From Stagonosporopsis chrysanthemi (lineage: Eukaryota > Ascomycota > Dothideomycetes > Pleosporales > Didymellaceae): a stretch of 64,000 nucleotides of DNA. Position numbers and translations under genes: made by a program. Below are positions 1 to 13,055 of the stretch, one piece after another. The DNA is taken from assembly GCA_022560025.1 (NCBI GenBank), contig JAFISE010000063.1:19206-83205 (forward strand), read 5' to 3'. The notes beneath the pieces are model-generated. The model searched no databases. It saw nothing but the letters and a program-made list of their open reading frames with translations, and was not told where the DNA came from. Position 1 is the first letter of the stretch; each line of letters opens with the position of its first letter.

Positions 1-100
1 GGGAGTTGTTGTTTGGGGGTTGTTTGTGTTTTTTTTGGTGTGTGTGGTGGGGGGGGGAGGGGGGGGGTGGGGGGGGGGGGGGGGGGGTGGGGATGGATTT
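1..100. repeat. G-rich low-complexity sequence
   Basis: The first ~95 bases are almost only G and T, with a run of G interrupted by single A or T between about 49 and 93. This may mark the edge of a contig or a poorly resolved homopolymer. It is not a telomere array, because there is no regular TTAGGG unit. Confidence 0.7.
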
Positions 101-416
101 GTCTTGATTTGAGTTGATTTGTGAAGGAGGTAGTCTATGTCTATGGTTATGGTACTCGTACAGTCGTGTGCTATGCTATGCCATGCTCTGCGGTGTATAT
201 GCAGCGAAGGAAGAGAAAAAGCGCTGGAGAGATTATGAAGAATAAGGAAGAGAAGGAAGCAAGCGCATCTTCGTCCAAAACGCAAAAGCAAACCGGGTAT
301 CATCCAGCATGTATCCACCAAGGAGTGATCGCACAGGATCATCATGTCGTTGTTCTGCCATTACATCTTCCTCCTCTTTTAGTCAAGTTGTCACAAACAC
401 CACTGACTACCTTCAG

Positions 417-1286
417 CTGGATAACGAAACCACAGCGTTCAATACAGATCACCGCGAACAGCTCGATTTATCGACTCCGCACCCAGTACCAGGACCTGAG
501 GCGCCACTGTACCACAACTTGCTTGCACCAAATCAATGGCCATCACCTGGGTATCTCCCCGCTTTCCGACCAGCGTACGAAGAATACATGCGTCGCATGT
601 CTGACATCTCCACTCTTTTCACATCACTAATTGCGGAGGCGATTGGGCTGCCCGCGGACGCATTCAGCCAGTTCTTCGACGAGCAGCAGCAGCACAAGCT
701 GAAGATTGTGAAGTATCCTGAGGTCGACGTACCCGAGCTGCCGGCAGGGGCCAGCGATATCGACAAGAAGAAGTGGGAGATCAAGCGACAGGGCGTCGGC
801 CCGCACAAAGACAGCATGCTAACCAGCTACCTGCTGCAAGCGAGCAATCAACCAGGCCTGCAGGCGCAGAACGCGCGCGGGCAGTGGATCGACTGCAAGC
901 CCATTGATGGCACGCTTGTGGTTGCGATCGGACAGGGTATGGAAGCGTTGACAAACGGTGTCTGCGCGTCAACTACGCATCGCGTGCTCAGTCCGCGGAA
1001 GGGGGAGGGTCCGCGGTTCTCGGTGCCGTTCTTCCAGGGCGTAAGCTACGATGCAAAGTTCGAGGCTATGGACGTGCCCGAGGCTGTCCTCAAGCTGCGC
1101 GACGAGGCACGCAAGGCCAGGAAGGATGACGTCGAGTTTACCTTCGTCAAGGGCAAGTGGGGACACCTGGGTGAGGCCACACTCATGAACAGGGTGAAGA
1201 GCCACCCGGACGTTGGAGAGCGATGGTATCCAGAGCTGCTGCGGCAGATTCGGGCTCAGCAGGCTGAGGCAGCAGTGGCAGCTTAG
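417..1286 (+). CDS. 2-oxoglutarate/Fe(II) oxygenase, isopenicillin N synthase-like, 5' incomplete
   Basis: This is the C-terminal ~290 residues of an isopenicillin N synthase-like non-haem iron dioxygenase, a family that oxidises small metabolites using 2-oxoglutarate and O2. The conserved core is visible: an Fe-binding His-x-Asp as GPHKDSML, then a distal His in TTHRVLSP followed by the R-x-S 2-oxoglutarate-binding pair in PRFSVPFF. An intron acceptor (CACTGAC branch site, then CTTCAG) ends at 416, and the exon opens with LDNETTAF. The frame stays open upstream to an ATG at 309, but that stretch reads unlike the family, so I treat it as intron. The usual ~100-residue N-terminal part is not found in the low-complexity DNA upstream and probably lies beyond the window. 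The substrate cannot be told. Confidence 0.8.
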   Translation: MDNETTAFNTDHREQLDLSTPHPVPGPEAPLYHNLLAPNQWPSPGYLPAFRPAYEEYMRRMSDISTLFTSLIAEAIGLPADAFSQFFDEQQQHKLKIVKYPEVDVPELPAGASDIDKKKWEIKRQGVGPHKDSMLTSYLLQASNQPGLQAQNARGQWIDCKPIDGTLVVAIGQGMEALTNGVCASTTHRVLSPRKGEGPRFSVPFFQGVSYDAKFEAMDVPEAVLKLRDEARKARKDDVEFTFVKGKWGHLGEATLMNRVKSHPDVGERWYPELLRQIRAQQAEAAVAA

Positions 1287-2542
1287 CTATAGCTGCCGGT
1301 GGTAGCGAGTGTGCGAGCAACCGAGCAATGACAAAGAGAGTTTGTCGCACTTTTGTCCCCCGCCTATGAAGGCTCAAACATGAGACTATCGATTTCTGCG
1401 TGTGTGCATCATCGCGCAGGCCGCACGATGACACAGATTGCGGTGAGCTGATGTCCGCATGCAGGCACCTCCTCAATCGGAAGCCTTGCCAGCACGGGCT
1501 CGGTCGGACCGCTGCACGCTGGTACGGCTTCCGGGCGCGCGATTGGCTGCATGTTGATGCCAGGTCCACGTCGTCGGCTCGGCGGGTGGCCCGCCTAAAC
1601 GGAGTGCGTCGTGCTTCGCTCGCTTGGCGCAGGGCATTTTTCTGCTGGCCTCGGCGTATCGGATAGTGTTAGCCGCGCGCCAGCAGACGTAGGGCCGAAC
1701 AAGCACAATCACGGGCAGCAAGCGGGAAGTCGTGAATTTGATTGACGTGTTTCATGACCCTGCCAGACTATGGTGACGGCGAACGAGCCAGCGCGGCTAG
1801 TAATCGCAGAGCTGCAGAGCATTCCGCGTCTCTTGTCGGTGTCGGTGTCGAGCATCTCGGCTTCCTATCCGTTTTGGGAGTCGATCTCGGAGGGAATTCG
1901 TAGCGAACAACGCCTGTAACCATGTCTCCACGGAAAATTCCACTTTCAGGTCTCCGAGCTCGCGTCCCCACCTCGAGAGCATCGTTTGGCAAGGGCCGCT
2001 GGCCCCTAATAATTCCAAGGTCCGTATTGTGGGCACCGAAGCGGATCCTGCTGCAATCCTGCTTCCTACGGCCTGCTTGCTGTCTCCCTCGAGTGGATCC
2101 TGCGCAAAGCGTTTCATTACGATTAATGCCGTGCGGGGACGATACTGAAGGTTTACCCAAGCGTTTCTAGAAGTGCTCTTACAATTTGATTACTTCTGGG
2201 AACGTTGCGGCGATGGTCCATGCAGTAGCCGCCCATTACGCAGATATACTCGCCGCAGTCGAGCCGTCTGCCATGGGTACCTTGGCCGGCTTCGTCGGCC
2301 GGCGAACATCTCCAACTTCTGTCGGATAGATCCTTCTGCCTTGAGCCCAGACACTACTCTGACCGGTCGTTGATTCGTATCGATGCCTTGATACAAGTAG
2401 AACTTGGTTGTGATTCTAGTCGATCCAAGACCCTGGTCGGGGTAGGCGAGCCGCGAGCGGAGCACGAAACAGCGTATACACCCGACTTCGGTATCCCCGC
2501 TACTGGGGTCCATCCACGGAGAATTACGTTTTCGGCCTCTGC
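1287..2542. other. intergenic, no gene seen
   Basis: Only short overlapping open frames of mixed composition occur here, without recognisable domains or paired splice sites. It separates the 3' end of the oxygenase gene from the 3' end of the bZIP gene, so it lies between convergent genes. Confidence 0.5.
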
Positions 2543-4012
2543 TCAGTGCTCGACTTTCATGTTTGGCTGCATGTACATGATGTGTTGGCCAGGCTCACCC
2601 ATCATCTGCTGTTGGGACTGAGGATGCGAGTGGGGAGCGTGTGCCATCATGGGCATCTCGCCGGGGTGGCTGACTTGTGGTGCGTAGCCCTGATGAGCAT
2701 ATGACGGATATGGCGCTGAAGTCTGCTGCTGTGCGTGTGCGTGGGGATGCTGAGCTTGCGGCGGTACCTGATGGTTCATAGGGACACTCATGTGTCGCTG
2801 ATAATCGGACGTATGAGGCGAAGGATGAGAAGTCGGTGTACCGTAGCCAGTCATTTGCATGGGCTGTGACGTGACGAGCGGTGCGTTCTCTAGAGGATAC
2901 GACATAGCTCGCGCGTTGCTCTCCATTCCGTACGAGCTGGGGTAGGGCTCAACGGCGTGAACTGACGGGTGATCTGCCATGGAAACTCCGTGGTGTTGAG
3001 GATGCGACGATGGGTGAGGACTCCAGCGTGCATCATGGTGGGGCGTAGACACATCCATTGGCGCAGGCGCCTCGCCGTGTGGAGAAGAAACGTGATGAGC
3101 ATATGAGTGTTGGGTCTGCCAGTGGCCTGCTTGAGAGGCAGGCGTCGCAATCTCGGGAACCGAGTGGACGCTTCGTGCTGTTCCAGTGGAGGACCTGCGT
3201 GGTTGGCTGAGCATCTGGACGCGGTCGCTGGGCGAAGGAGCGCCTGCATCAATCAGTCAGCCACTATGCAACAGATATCACACGTGTTTCACAGGAACAA
3301 TAAATCGATCTCGTCTTGCCGCACGAGAAACAGGCTGCGGTGGATGAAAACGACGCATGTCGCCCGAAAGGGAAACAACGGGAGGGCTGACGACGTTGGG
3401 AACAAACGAAAAGTGACAGGCGCGCATAAACAAGGGTCGAATGCACAAAACGGGTGCGGGCCGGGTAACGAAAAAACAAACAAGTGAGTCCAGTTGACAA
3501 AAGAGGGAACATTCCATCTGTGCTCTGGGGACAAAAGAAATTCGTCACATACCTGTGTTGTGTTCGGGAACACCCAATGTGGAAGAGGCGTGTCCCATGC
3601 GTGCGCGGAGCATTGCGTTCTCCTGCTCCAACTCCTCGTTGCGACGCATGATATCGATCATCTTGGAGGAGGAAGTGTTTTCGAGCTGTGTTTGAAGGTC
3701 GCGAACTTGACGCTCGAGGCTCTCGATGTGATCCTTGGTCCTCTGGCGAATGGCTCGCTGTGCTTCACGGTCGTTGGCACGCTTCCTCTCCAGTTGTGCG
3801 GCGGTCAGGGTTGTGACGCTGCGGGTTCCTGCTCTTGAGGGGCGCTTCTTGCCGCCGGACATGTTCTTCCGCGACTCACTCTCGGAAGAGTGGCCGTCGT
3901 AGGAGAGAGCCTTCTTGGGCTGGTCCATCATGTGTGGAGACTGGTAGCTGGAGGTGCTCATGAAGTCGCTCCGGTAGGCGATAGGATCACGGTAATGGAG
4001 TACTGAAGTCAT
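2543..4012 (-). CDS. bZIP transcription factor
   Basis: A nuclear basic leucine-zipper regulator of 386 residues, exons 4012-3553 and 3243-2543. The intron (3552-3244) begins GTATGT and ends CTGACTGATTGATGCAG; joining gives a Gly codon and keeps the frame. The basic region RKRANDREAQRAIRQRTK (about residues 75-92) is followed by a coiled coil with hydrophobic heptads (HIESLERQV, DLQTQLEN). The N-terminal side holds a KKRPSRAG basic patch. The second exon is a His/Pro/Gln/Ser-rich, probably disordered C-terminal half, likely an activation region. I start at the ATG at 4012 (MTSVLHYRDP), since the frame further upstream has no ATG. This subfamily (DREAQRAIRQRTK) is common in Dothideomycetes and mostly uncharacterised. 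The 309-base intron is long for this window. Confidence 0.85.
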
Positions 4013-7000
4013 CGAGGATCCGCGAGGGGCGGTGAGTGTATTAGGCAATGTCGAGGTTGCTATGTCAGCGGGTGCCGGATGGAGAAGCGGTCCAAGCGTG
4101 AGACCGTATCAATGGGGTGAAGTGACAACGGCTGTTCCTGAGACCCCGAGATCAGGGTATGGACGAGGATTAATGTAAGTGTGCCGCAGTGCGCACAGAT
4201 GACCCACGGGCGTGGGAGGGAGGAGGCAGTCGTGATGTGCAAGACAGCGGAAATTACAAGTTGAGACGGGAAAGCTAGAAGGGGTGAAGTGTCAGGAAGG
4301 AGGCAGAACATGGCTGGCTTGAGCCTATAACCATTTCGATGCTATCAAGGTGTGAATAGCGCCTTCTGCTGGCGCGTCTACCCTGGCCGAGCACTAGTGG
4401 TTTTTGCTACATCCCGGCACCTGGCGTAGCCACACGCACACGTGGGTTTCTGGGGAATGGTTTCACTTTGGCCACTAGGGTTGGCACCATGAGGTTTGGT
4501 GCCTGACAAGCGCTGATCACGCAAGCTGGAAGTGTCTGCGGACTGCAGACTGCAGGCCTTGCCCTTTGCACAATGGCGTCGAGGGGGCACCGTGGTTGCA
4601 TGGTGCAGGTTGCATGCGTGGCTCCCAACGGCAGGCCGGGCGTGGCAGACGCCTGACGATGGAGCCTCACCCTGCATCCGGCGAGCGCAGTGGCTGTTCT
4701 GGAAGGGTACCATGGCCTCTAGCTCGAGCATTACAGCACACTACCGAAAGTGGCCGTAGTCGTGGCCGTGGACCGTGGACCGTGGCCGGGCTCCTGCGCG
4801 ACACTAGTCCTCGGCCCACCTTACCTAGAAGACTAGAAGTCGCGGATGGCGACCGCCTCCTCTTGGAAAGCTTGCGACGACGGTTGCTGTGAAGGAGAGG
4901 GTGCGGATGCAGACGATGCTGTCAACGGATATTGCACTCGTGCATAAGTGCTGGGCACGGTGGTGCACTTTCACCCTCGCCGCTCATGCTCGGTTCGCCG
5001 CACGCACGGCCAGTTGCGCAGAGCACGAGCAGACCGTTCTGTGACGTTTCGCGGCGTCCAATGGCGTATGGCGTTGTGCTCTGCCTCAATTTCATCCAGC
5101 GACGCCCCCGTGCAAGATTTAACATGGGCGCCAAGGCCGCTCACACGTGGTGGCCCTGTCTGCTGGCCCCGCCTTCGGCGCATGCCCAAAACGAAATGGC
5201 TCCTGTGCTCGCCGCCACTGCTCCGATGCCTCCACCCAGCTGTGGTTCCGTGTATGGTGCCAGAGCTAGAGCGTCATCTTTTGTAGACCCTGCGAGCGAG
5301 CAATTCCATCATGTTTCGATTGCCGGCCAATCTGTGCCGCAAGCGACGACGGCGGTCGATCATCATGACAGTAAACAGCTGCTCCGGACGACTCGCTCTG
5401 TGCGATCACTTCAGGAAACTTCCGCCCTCCCGTGGCGGGAGCCCGGGTTGTTTCTGCGAGCTCAGCTCAGCTTGCTGGCAGGCTAAGGGGGGAGGGTGTC
5501 TTTGCCAATTGCGCAGGCAGTGCCAGATCGACGTATGCAGAGTGCAAACTTTACCAGGCTGGCCACTGGTCTCGCCGACCTTCACTGGCACCAATGCGTT
5601 TCAGGGTGTGTGCTCAACATGCATCACTCGCTGCACCTGCATCCTGCGCTCCTAACAGACATGGGCAGCACGTGGAAGGGTATACACATCCGGTAAGACG
5701 CCCTCCGCTATAGACAAGCACCCTCATCCGACCCTATAGTTGGGCGTGCGCAAAATGAGACGGAGCATGGGCCCGCGTGGTGAGACCGTTCAGTGAAGGC
5801 CTGATTCCAGCGAGCTGCAGTCCACTCCTAATTCGTCGTGTGGCTTACCGTGATATTTGCACGGGCGTCTGCCAAACGATGATAGACGCGCATCAATCAA
5901 AATGGCCCAGGTAGGTCGCTCTCGTGACATCTCGATGTTCGGGACGTAGGCCAGCCTATAGCATCGCATTTCTCCTGCTTGATTATGTATGAAGCCTTCA
6001 CCGCTCGTCCCCTGCATGCTCTAGAGGCGATCATACTGTAACGAGGAATAATGAGGCTATGTCAGACTAGCATTGGACGGAGCAAAGCTCGGAACTCTCC
6101 ATCTCGCCTCGTTGTATATACACTCGGGCTAGCGATAGAAGCAGATTCCGCTGGCTCTGCTTTGGTAAAACTCGTCCACGAGTTTTTCCCGCCACAGTAA
6201 GCTGCTTGGCGGTAACCCTGGATGAGGACGATTCTCGGCTGAACAATGGCAGAGACAGAGCAACCACCTGCACAGGAACGTCGGAAGCGCTAGGATAATT
6301 GACCGCGGTGCGTCCGCGAGCCGCGATGAGAGAAAGGACCGGAGCGGCAGTGGACGGAGGACGAGAAAATCACGTTCGCTGCGACTCGCGATGCACGTTC
6401 ACCGCCCAGTCCGGGATTACCAAACCTCGATCCACTACGGGCACCTTGTACGCAAATTGGGACCTCTTCTAGCTTAGCAACGTCATTACGAACGGACGAG
6501 AGGATGCATCTTCGATATACCTGAGACGGCTACAGCCGTACCTCGTTGAAATGGGTACCGACACAACTCATAGCTGCTTCAGACCACGAACGCTGTTACA
6601 TACATCATGAACGCTTTGCAAATCTCCTAGCGCCGAAGGGGCCATCAACCGCATCCTTCGATAATCAGCGCCTCTTTGTAATCTTGGACGCGTATCTGAG
6701 TATACGTTGGAAATAGTGCCGAGCTCGGATAGGTCGCTGCATTCGGGCAGCGAGCTTCTGATTGCTGGACCCCTGACACCCCACGGCAGCAACGAGTGCA
6801 AGTCTGAACGGTGAAGATAAACTTTCAACACCTACATGTGGAGGGCCAATCATGCAAGCTTCGGCGCATCTGATAACGGCGGAGCCATAGAACTCCGAGA
6901 GGGTTTGCTTGAAGCCCAAGCTACGCGTCTCGACTCACGAAAGCCATCTTCGAAATAGCGGCAGATCGTGATGTTGGTCGCGACATTGAATGTCAGCGGT

Positions 7001-8090
7001 GACCATCCAAAAGCGGAAATAGTTGGCTCTAACGCTGGGAGGGCATCCTCGCTAGACTTTACTCACGTCGGATACATGCATGCCTAGTGCTCAAACTCTC
7101 CTCGGACCAGATTAGGTTACCCAAGAAACCACGTTTGGGTCAGTGTCCATGCTCCAACAACCGTTCGCATGATGGTTGATGATTGCGCAAGAAAGAAGCA
7201 AGCAAGCAAGCAGGGCGAGGCGAATGTGACGTCTATAGCAGAACGCTTAGCTACCAACGATCAATCCGTCTAGTCCTTGGCAAAATCTGTCTGAGCGCGC
7301 CGACGAAACATGGTCAGCAAACCGTGGAACGAGACATCCGTACCACCCGGCATTCATCCACGAACACAGAAGTGCACGCCGTAGACTATCTGAAGCGTGG
7401 TTTTTTAGCGGCCTTCGTCATTGAACACGAGGGCCGCGGGGACGAAATCTGAAACCATCTTGCAAAACAGAGTTTGCGGGAGACCCAAGGGCGGCACACG
7501 TCGAATCGTGCGCAGCGACGGCAGGCGGCATCTGCACATCATGAATCTCGAGCGCGCTTCCACCTTCTAGCTCCCCCGACTCGGACGGGCGTTCCATGTT
7601 CGCGGTGCGGATGCCAGAAAGCGCGTGGCCGTGGTTTGTGGCTCGGAGACATGATTGCGAAGGCTATGGCGAACATCGGCGACTCGTGTATTTGATGCGG
7701 CACGCAGGCGCTGCACCCCGTTGGTCGAGCAGAAATAGCACAGCTCGATGACAGCACCAAGCGAATGGCTGATCGGTAAGGGATCTGCCGTAAATGCATT
7801 TTGTAACAACACCGAAAACACCGAGAGATGGTGATGTTGGGCACCAGCTTCGTCCGCGACGACGCGTGCGCGCAGCTCAACACTTGCGGAGGGACCAAAC
7901 ATCACGCAACGCTCTACACCCAACATAGTCGCATTCCCGGAGTCCCGTCAAAGGAAGAAAAGCAGTGACTGCCGAAGTTCCATTACATTGGATGAGCGCT
8001 AGAATATTGCTAGAAGCCCAGGATGACATTCTCTGCAGCTCATCTCTCCTGACGCCACACCCGTGGCACCGACCCTGGTCACGAAATTGC
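4013..8090. other. 4-kb gene-poor stretch
   Basis: I see no convincing gene. Open frames are short, overlap on both strands and show no family signature or consistent splice pairs. Base composition is not strongly AT-rich, so this is not an obvious repeat-induced point mutation block. It may hold long untranslated leaders of the bZIP gene, non-coding transcripts or decayed genes. Confidence 0.5.
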
Positions 8091-9993
8091 CTACTCCTTT
8101 TTGATGTATTGATCGAAGATCTTTGAGATCTCACGTGCGCTTTTCTTGGGGTGACGCTTCTGGCCGCCCTTGTAGTCCACATACGTGACACCGAACCGCG
8201 TGGTGTAGCCCTCGGCCCATTCGAAGTTGCTGCAAGCTTACCGTTAGCACATTCATGTCCCGCGGAATACTAGTGGAAACCTAATAATACGAGATTGACA
8301 GGTAGGTCCAGGCAGCCATAGCAATCGCGTTTGCAGATTGCCGATGGTCGATCGTGAGAATAGTTTGGTGAAGGGGACAGGGAAGGGGGGCTGCACGTAC
8401 TCCATTAGACTCCATGCCGAGTAGCCACGGACATCGACTCCGTCAATGGCATGGGCGTCAGCCAGAGCGCCGATATACCCCCGGAAGTACTCCACGCGGA
8501 ACTCGTCGTTCAGGAGCTCTTCGAGAGGCAGCTCGTTCTCACCCTTCAGACTTGTACCATTCTCTGTCACATAGAAGGTAGGTCCGCCATAGCGGTCACT
8601 GAGCCACTTGATCAGCTTCCTAAAGCCAAGCGGCATTGGTCTCAGCCAGACAGATTGTGTCTCCGGGCCAATCCATTCACCGGCCTTGTTCTGCATGAGA
8701 ATCTCCAAGTTGCCAGCATTGTCATCTAGCTCTGGCTCGGTATCCTTGTGCTTGATATAGTTTGCGCAGTAGTGATTCATGCCGTAGAAGTCATTGCTGC
8801 CCTTGACCAGCTCCGCCTCCTCAGGTGTGAATTCTGGCAGTCTGTCGCCAAGCTGCTTGCGCATTGAATCTGGGTATTTGCCAAAGTAAACTGGATCGCC
8901 GAACCAGCAGATAGCGAACTCAATCTTGCGGTCGCACGCCTCACGATCTTTTGGGTCTTCTGGATCCCACGGTTCGGTCCAATCACCTATACAGCGTTAG
9001 TTAAATATTCTAGAAGACTGTGCCGTGTCTTTTTTTGTCGTCGCTTCGTGTCCGCGGCATTACAGAAGGAACAACGCATAAGGCACGGTAGGTCTCGTGT
9101 CACACGTAAGACACGACGGATGTGGGAGGCCATGTGGCATGGGGAATGTGCCATGTGGCACGGAGATATTGATCCTACGGGGAATCGCTTACCGTTAAGG
9201 GTGATACCGATTTGGCCACCGTCCTGCTTCTTGAAATCATCGCGATACGCCTTGACTGCGGCACCGTGAGCGAGCAGGAGATTGTGGCCCACAATCCAGG
9301 GCTCCCTGCTGCTATCACCCTCTTTGCTCTTGCTCCTGTCACTTGTGCGTCCGGGCGCAAATAGACCGGTTCCGTAACCCAGAATGGAACTGCACCACGG
9401 CTCGTTGAAGGTTATCCACAGCTTGACAGTCGAACCGAAGGCCTTGAAACACACCCTAGCATAGTTCTCAAAATCCTGCACGAACTCCTCCTTGTTCAAC
9501 AAGCCACCATACCGCTTGTCGAGACCTTCGGGAAGATCCCAGTGGAAAAGCGTTACCATCGGCTCAATGCCTGCAGCGCGCAAGTCCTTGGCGAACTTGA
9601 CGTAATGGTCAACACCCTTCTGGTTAACAGGGTCGTTACGTCCACCAAGCGGGATGATGCGTGACCATGAGAGCGAGAAGCGATAGGATTTGGCACCGAG
9701 CTGCTTCAGCAGGGCAATATCTTCATCGGTGCGGTGGTAAGAGTCACAGGCCACATCGCCAGACTCTCCGCCTGCAATCTTGCCTGGGATGCGGCAGAAA
9801 GTGTCCCAAATTGAGTCTCCACGTCCGTCCTCTGCTGGAGCTCCTTCAATCTGATAACTATTGATCCTCGGTTAGGATATGAGTGACGATACAGTGTCAT
9901 AGTGGGGTGTCATGTTTGACAGAACTATCGAAGCACGTACCTTGCTGTCGCAAACCCCCACAAGAAGTCCTTTGGCAAGTATGAATCCGGCAT
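8091..9993 (-). CDS. GH1 beta-glucosidase, intracellular
   Basis: Family 1 glycoside hydrolase of 480 residues that removes terminal beta-D-glucose from cellobiose and aryl or alkyl glucosides. Exons: 9993-9941, 9857-9193, 8986-8401, 8229-8091; all junctions restore codons and the sum is exactly 481 codons. Family marks in order: FLWGFATASYQIEG at the N-terminus, the acid/base Glu in TFNEPW, the nucleophile Glu in YVTENGTS, and SLMDNFEWAEGY near the C-terminus, which is recreated only across the third intron. Length matches the usual ~480. The protein starts MPDSYLPKDF with no signal peptide, so it is likely cytosolic. The second intron (206 bases) holds a near-palindromic GTGCCATGTGGCAC element. 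The gene is divergent from the DUF1479 gene. Confidence 0.93.
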
Positions 9994-10845
9994 GCTGAAA
10001 CGTAGGTGCAATTGGAAGTGCACTGTTCAAGTTGCTGATGGCGCACGCACTTTAAGCTTGAGAGGGGGATATCTATACCTCATATACCGAAACTTGGGCT
10101 TGGTATTTACCTTGTTAGGTCACGGAGCGTGTCCCGCCGTAACCGTCTCTACGCGTCTACGTGACCTTTGCAGACACGAGCACCATACGCGAACTAATCC
10201 TGAATGCTGAGTTGCATACAGGCGGGTGAACCGCCATTTCTCCGCGTCCTCAGTGGCTGGACAAGCCGCAGCCCGTTCCACAATGGCAGTGACTTGGGGC
10301 TATGTTTGCGAAGTCAAAGAGCTGTATTCCGTTACTGCCGTGGGTCTCACGATGTCAAAGGCGGTCAGTGGAGCCGCGGCCCGTCGTATCAGCCTGCCTT
10401 TTATCCAGAACCGCAGCCTCATCGAGGTTGGTTTTCAACGCTCATTGAAGTGGGGTGGCGGGGTACGGGGCGAAATACTGCAAGTTTGGTCACCTCCGCC
10501 AACTCAACCTTCTTCGTGGACTCGCGAGACCGCAATCTTTTCACTCCCATTCGCGAGTGTCGGAGCGGCATGACGATGCGTATTCGACTTTGGCGGAGCT
10601 TCCTCTTTGAGAATGCTGGTAGTTGAACGAAGATCAGCCGTAAGCGGCGGATTACCTCATCGAGTTTGGTGTCCGTAAGCTGACCTCTTCCCCACTCCCT
10701 CTGAGCTTCAATTCTCTGTCGGAACCGCGTCTTGCCCTGAGAACATAGCGGAGCAGCGATTGCTTATAATGGGTGAGGTTTTCGAAGAACGGAGGCCAGC
10801 TTGACCCTACGTCAATTACAAAGACATCCACCACTTGCCTCCGCC
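9994..10845. promoter_or_regulatory. intergenic region between divergent GH1 and DUF1479 genes
   Basis: 850 bases separate the two start codons and must contain both promoters. No coding frame here is convincing, and no specific factor site was assigned. Confidence 0.4.
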
Positions 10846-12416
10846 ATGCTTTCCACACTTCGAACCGTCCGAACTCCGCTTAGACGACTTGCGAACCAGC
10901 TGCGGACTGCAACTACACAGGCGCAGAAGCCCGTAGGCGATATCTCTGACGCGTTTGCATCGCTCTCCGGCCAGGACTTCAAACCTTTAACACCTGAATA
11001 TGCAGATCTAAAAGGTCGCCTGATCAAAGGTCGCGAGAACGAAGTACGAGAGTCCTGGGAGCGCTTACTCCGGGAATTGCGCAAAGAGGTTCCACTGATT
11101 GCTGAACTCGGCTCAAAAGCAATTCCTGACATTGATTTCAAAGACATCGACAATGCGCCGGAGACGTTCAACAGCGAGTTCAGGAAGACGGGTGTCGCGG
11201 TCATACGAGGGGTCGTTTCTGAGCAAGACGCGCTGCAATGGAAAGAGGACCTGCGCGAGTACATCCGGCAGAACCCTCAAACTAGGGGTAAGCATAACGA
11301 GGTACTACTCAGAAATAGAAAGTTGACCACATTACAGCATTCCCTGCCGATAGCCCTCAAGTCTTCGAGCTGTATTGGTCGCGCGCTCAGCTGCTCGCAC
11401 GCGGCCATCCAAATATGCTCAAGGCTCAGAAGTTCTTGATGTCTTATTGGCACAGCATCAACCCGCACATTCCCATCTCAACACAGCACCCCGTAAGCTA
11501 CGCCGATCGTTTACGAATGCGCCTCCCTGGCGATGCCAAGTTTGCGTTGGGACCACATGTGGACGGTGGCAGCGTTGAGCGTTGGGATGAGAATGGATAC
11601 GGCCTGGGCAAAGTCTACGACTCAATTTGGAAAGGGCGTTGGGAAGATTTCGACCCCTGGGAGGTTAGCTGTCGTCTGCCGGTGAAGCATGATCTCCATC
11701 AGGGCGTGGGAGCTTGCAGCGCGTTCCGTATGTTCCAGGGCTGGTTGTCGCTTAGCACCTGCAGCGCATTCGAGGGCACCTTGCTTGTCAACCCCCTGTT
11801 GGCGAAGGCGACGGCATACTACCTTCTCCGCCCGTTCTTCTCGCCGAAACGTGGTGTTGAGCCAGGCGCGCAGACAGCTTCTGAGGCAGTCACAAAATCG
11901 ACCGATTTCCTTGCTCCAGATAACTGGGAGATGGACACTACGCCTACATCTTGGGTACACGGTGCTACGCCAGGCCATGGCCAGGAGCTGTCACACTTGC
12001 TGCACCCTCACCTCGAACTGCAGAAATCGATGATCCACATGCCCACAGTCAAGCCTGGCGATTATGTTGCTTGGCACTGCGACACGGTCCATGCTGTCGA
12101 CAAAGTGCACGCCGGCAAGTCAGATTCGAGCGTGCTGTACATCCCTGCTTGCCCAATGACAGAAGACAATACGAATTACCTCGTCCGCCAACGCGATACC
12201 TTTGTAAATGGAACACCGAGCCCTGATTTTGGCGGAGGATTTGGTGAGAGCGAGCACGTCGGCCGTATAAAAGCTGAAGATATGCACCAACTGGTCGGCG
12301 AAGAGGGATGCCGCGCAATGGGTTTGGAGGCGTGGGACAGTGATGCTGCCGGCTTGATCCCGGGGCAGAGAGTCATCTTGGATCGAGCGAATAAAATTCT
12401 GGGGTTTTATGAGTGA
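10846..12416 (+). CDS. DUF1479 family protein (putative Fe(II)/2-oxoglutarate oxygenase), mitochondrial-like leader
   Basis: A 506-residue member of the DUF1479 family (related to bacterial YbiU), a cupin-like fold considered related to non-haem iron oxygenases; the reaction is unknown. Exons 10846-11287 and 11338-12416 flank a 50-base intron (GTAAGC...TTGACCACATTACAG), and joining gives TRGAFPADSPQ. Candidate metal ligands are His and Asp in GPHVDGGSVERW and a distal His in the WHCDTVHAVDKVH segment. The N-terminus (MLSTLRTVRTPLRR...) is rich in Arg, Ser and Thr and free of acidic residues over about 25 residues, as in a mitochondrial presequence. The frame is intact to the stop. The family identification is firm; the function is not. 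Confidence 0.88.
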
Positions 12417-13055
12417 AATAAGATGTAAGTATTGAACTATACGAGTAATGCTATATTATCAATTCTGCAGTAATCTTCTCGGACGAGCCTGCCTGCAGAT
12501 GGGCCGATTCATCGAGGGCGACTACAACAGTACAAAAAACAAATTCCTGGTGGACTTATCAGAAGTCTTTGGAATGCGCCATGCTTGTGCACAGGCTTTA
12601 ACCCTGATCTGGTTCTCTTGGATCCAGATACCTTAAAGTTGACCTGCAATTGACCCCCGCTACACTGGTGTCTCCTGCACATTTTCAGGACACATCTGCC
12701 AAGGTCTTCATTTCCCTACAAAGAGGGCACATAACCGCCGCAAATCTACGCTCACTCACTCGACGGGGTGGTTCAAGGGAATGAAACGTATGGCGACCGC
12801 ATCACCCGTCGCAAGCCTCGGCTGGAATCTTCAGGTTTCAGTTGTCAAATTTGGCCATTGATGCGCCAATACTGTCTGAACCAGATCATGTTTGTACGAA
12901 TCGGCCATGATGACTGGTCTGCAGATACTGTTACCACGCGATCACACCCCCTTCGGCACCTCACGACGTTCAGACAGCCTTGTCCTATATTGTCTTGGAA
13001 ACTGCTGTCAAGTCTTGTGGTCAGCGCTCGTCTCTCCCCTATATCCTGACGTGCG

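Noticed and set aside
121..630. 169-codon open frame at the window start
   Set aside because: It overlaps the oxygenase exon in another frame, begins with a non-ATG codon and has no protein-like features.
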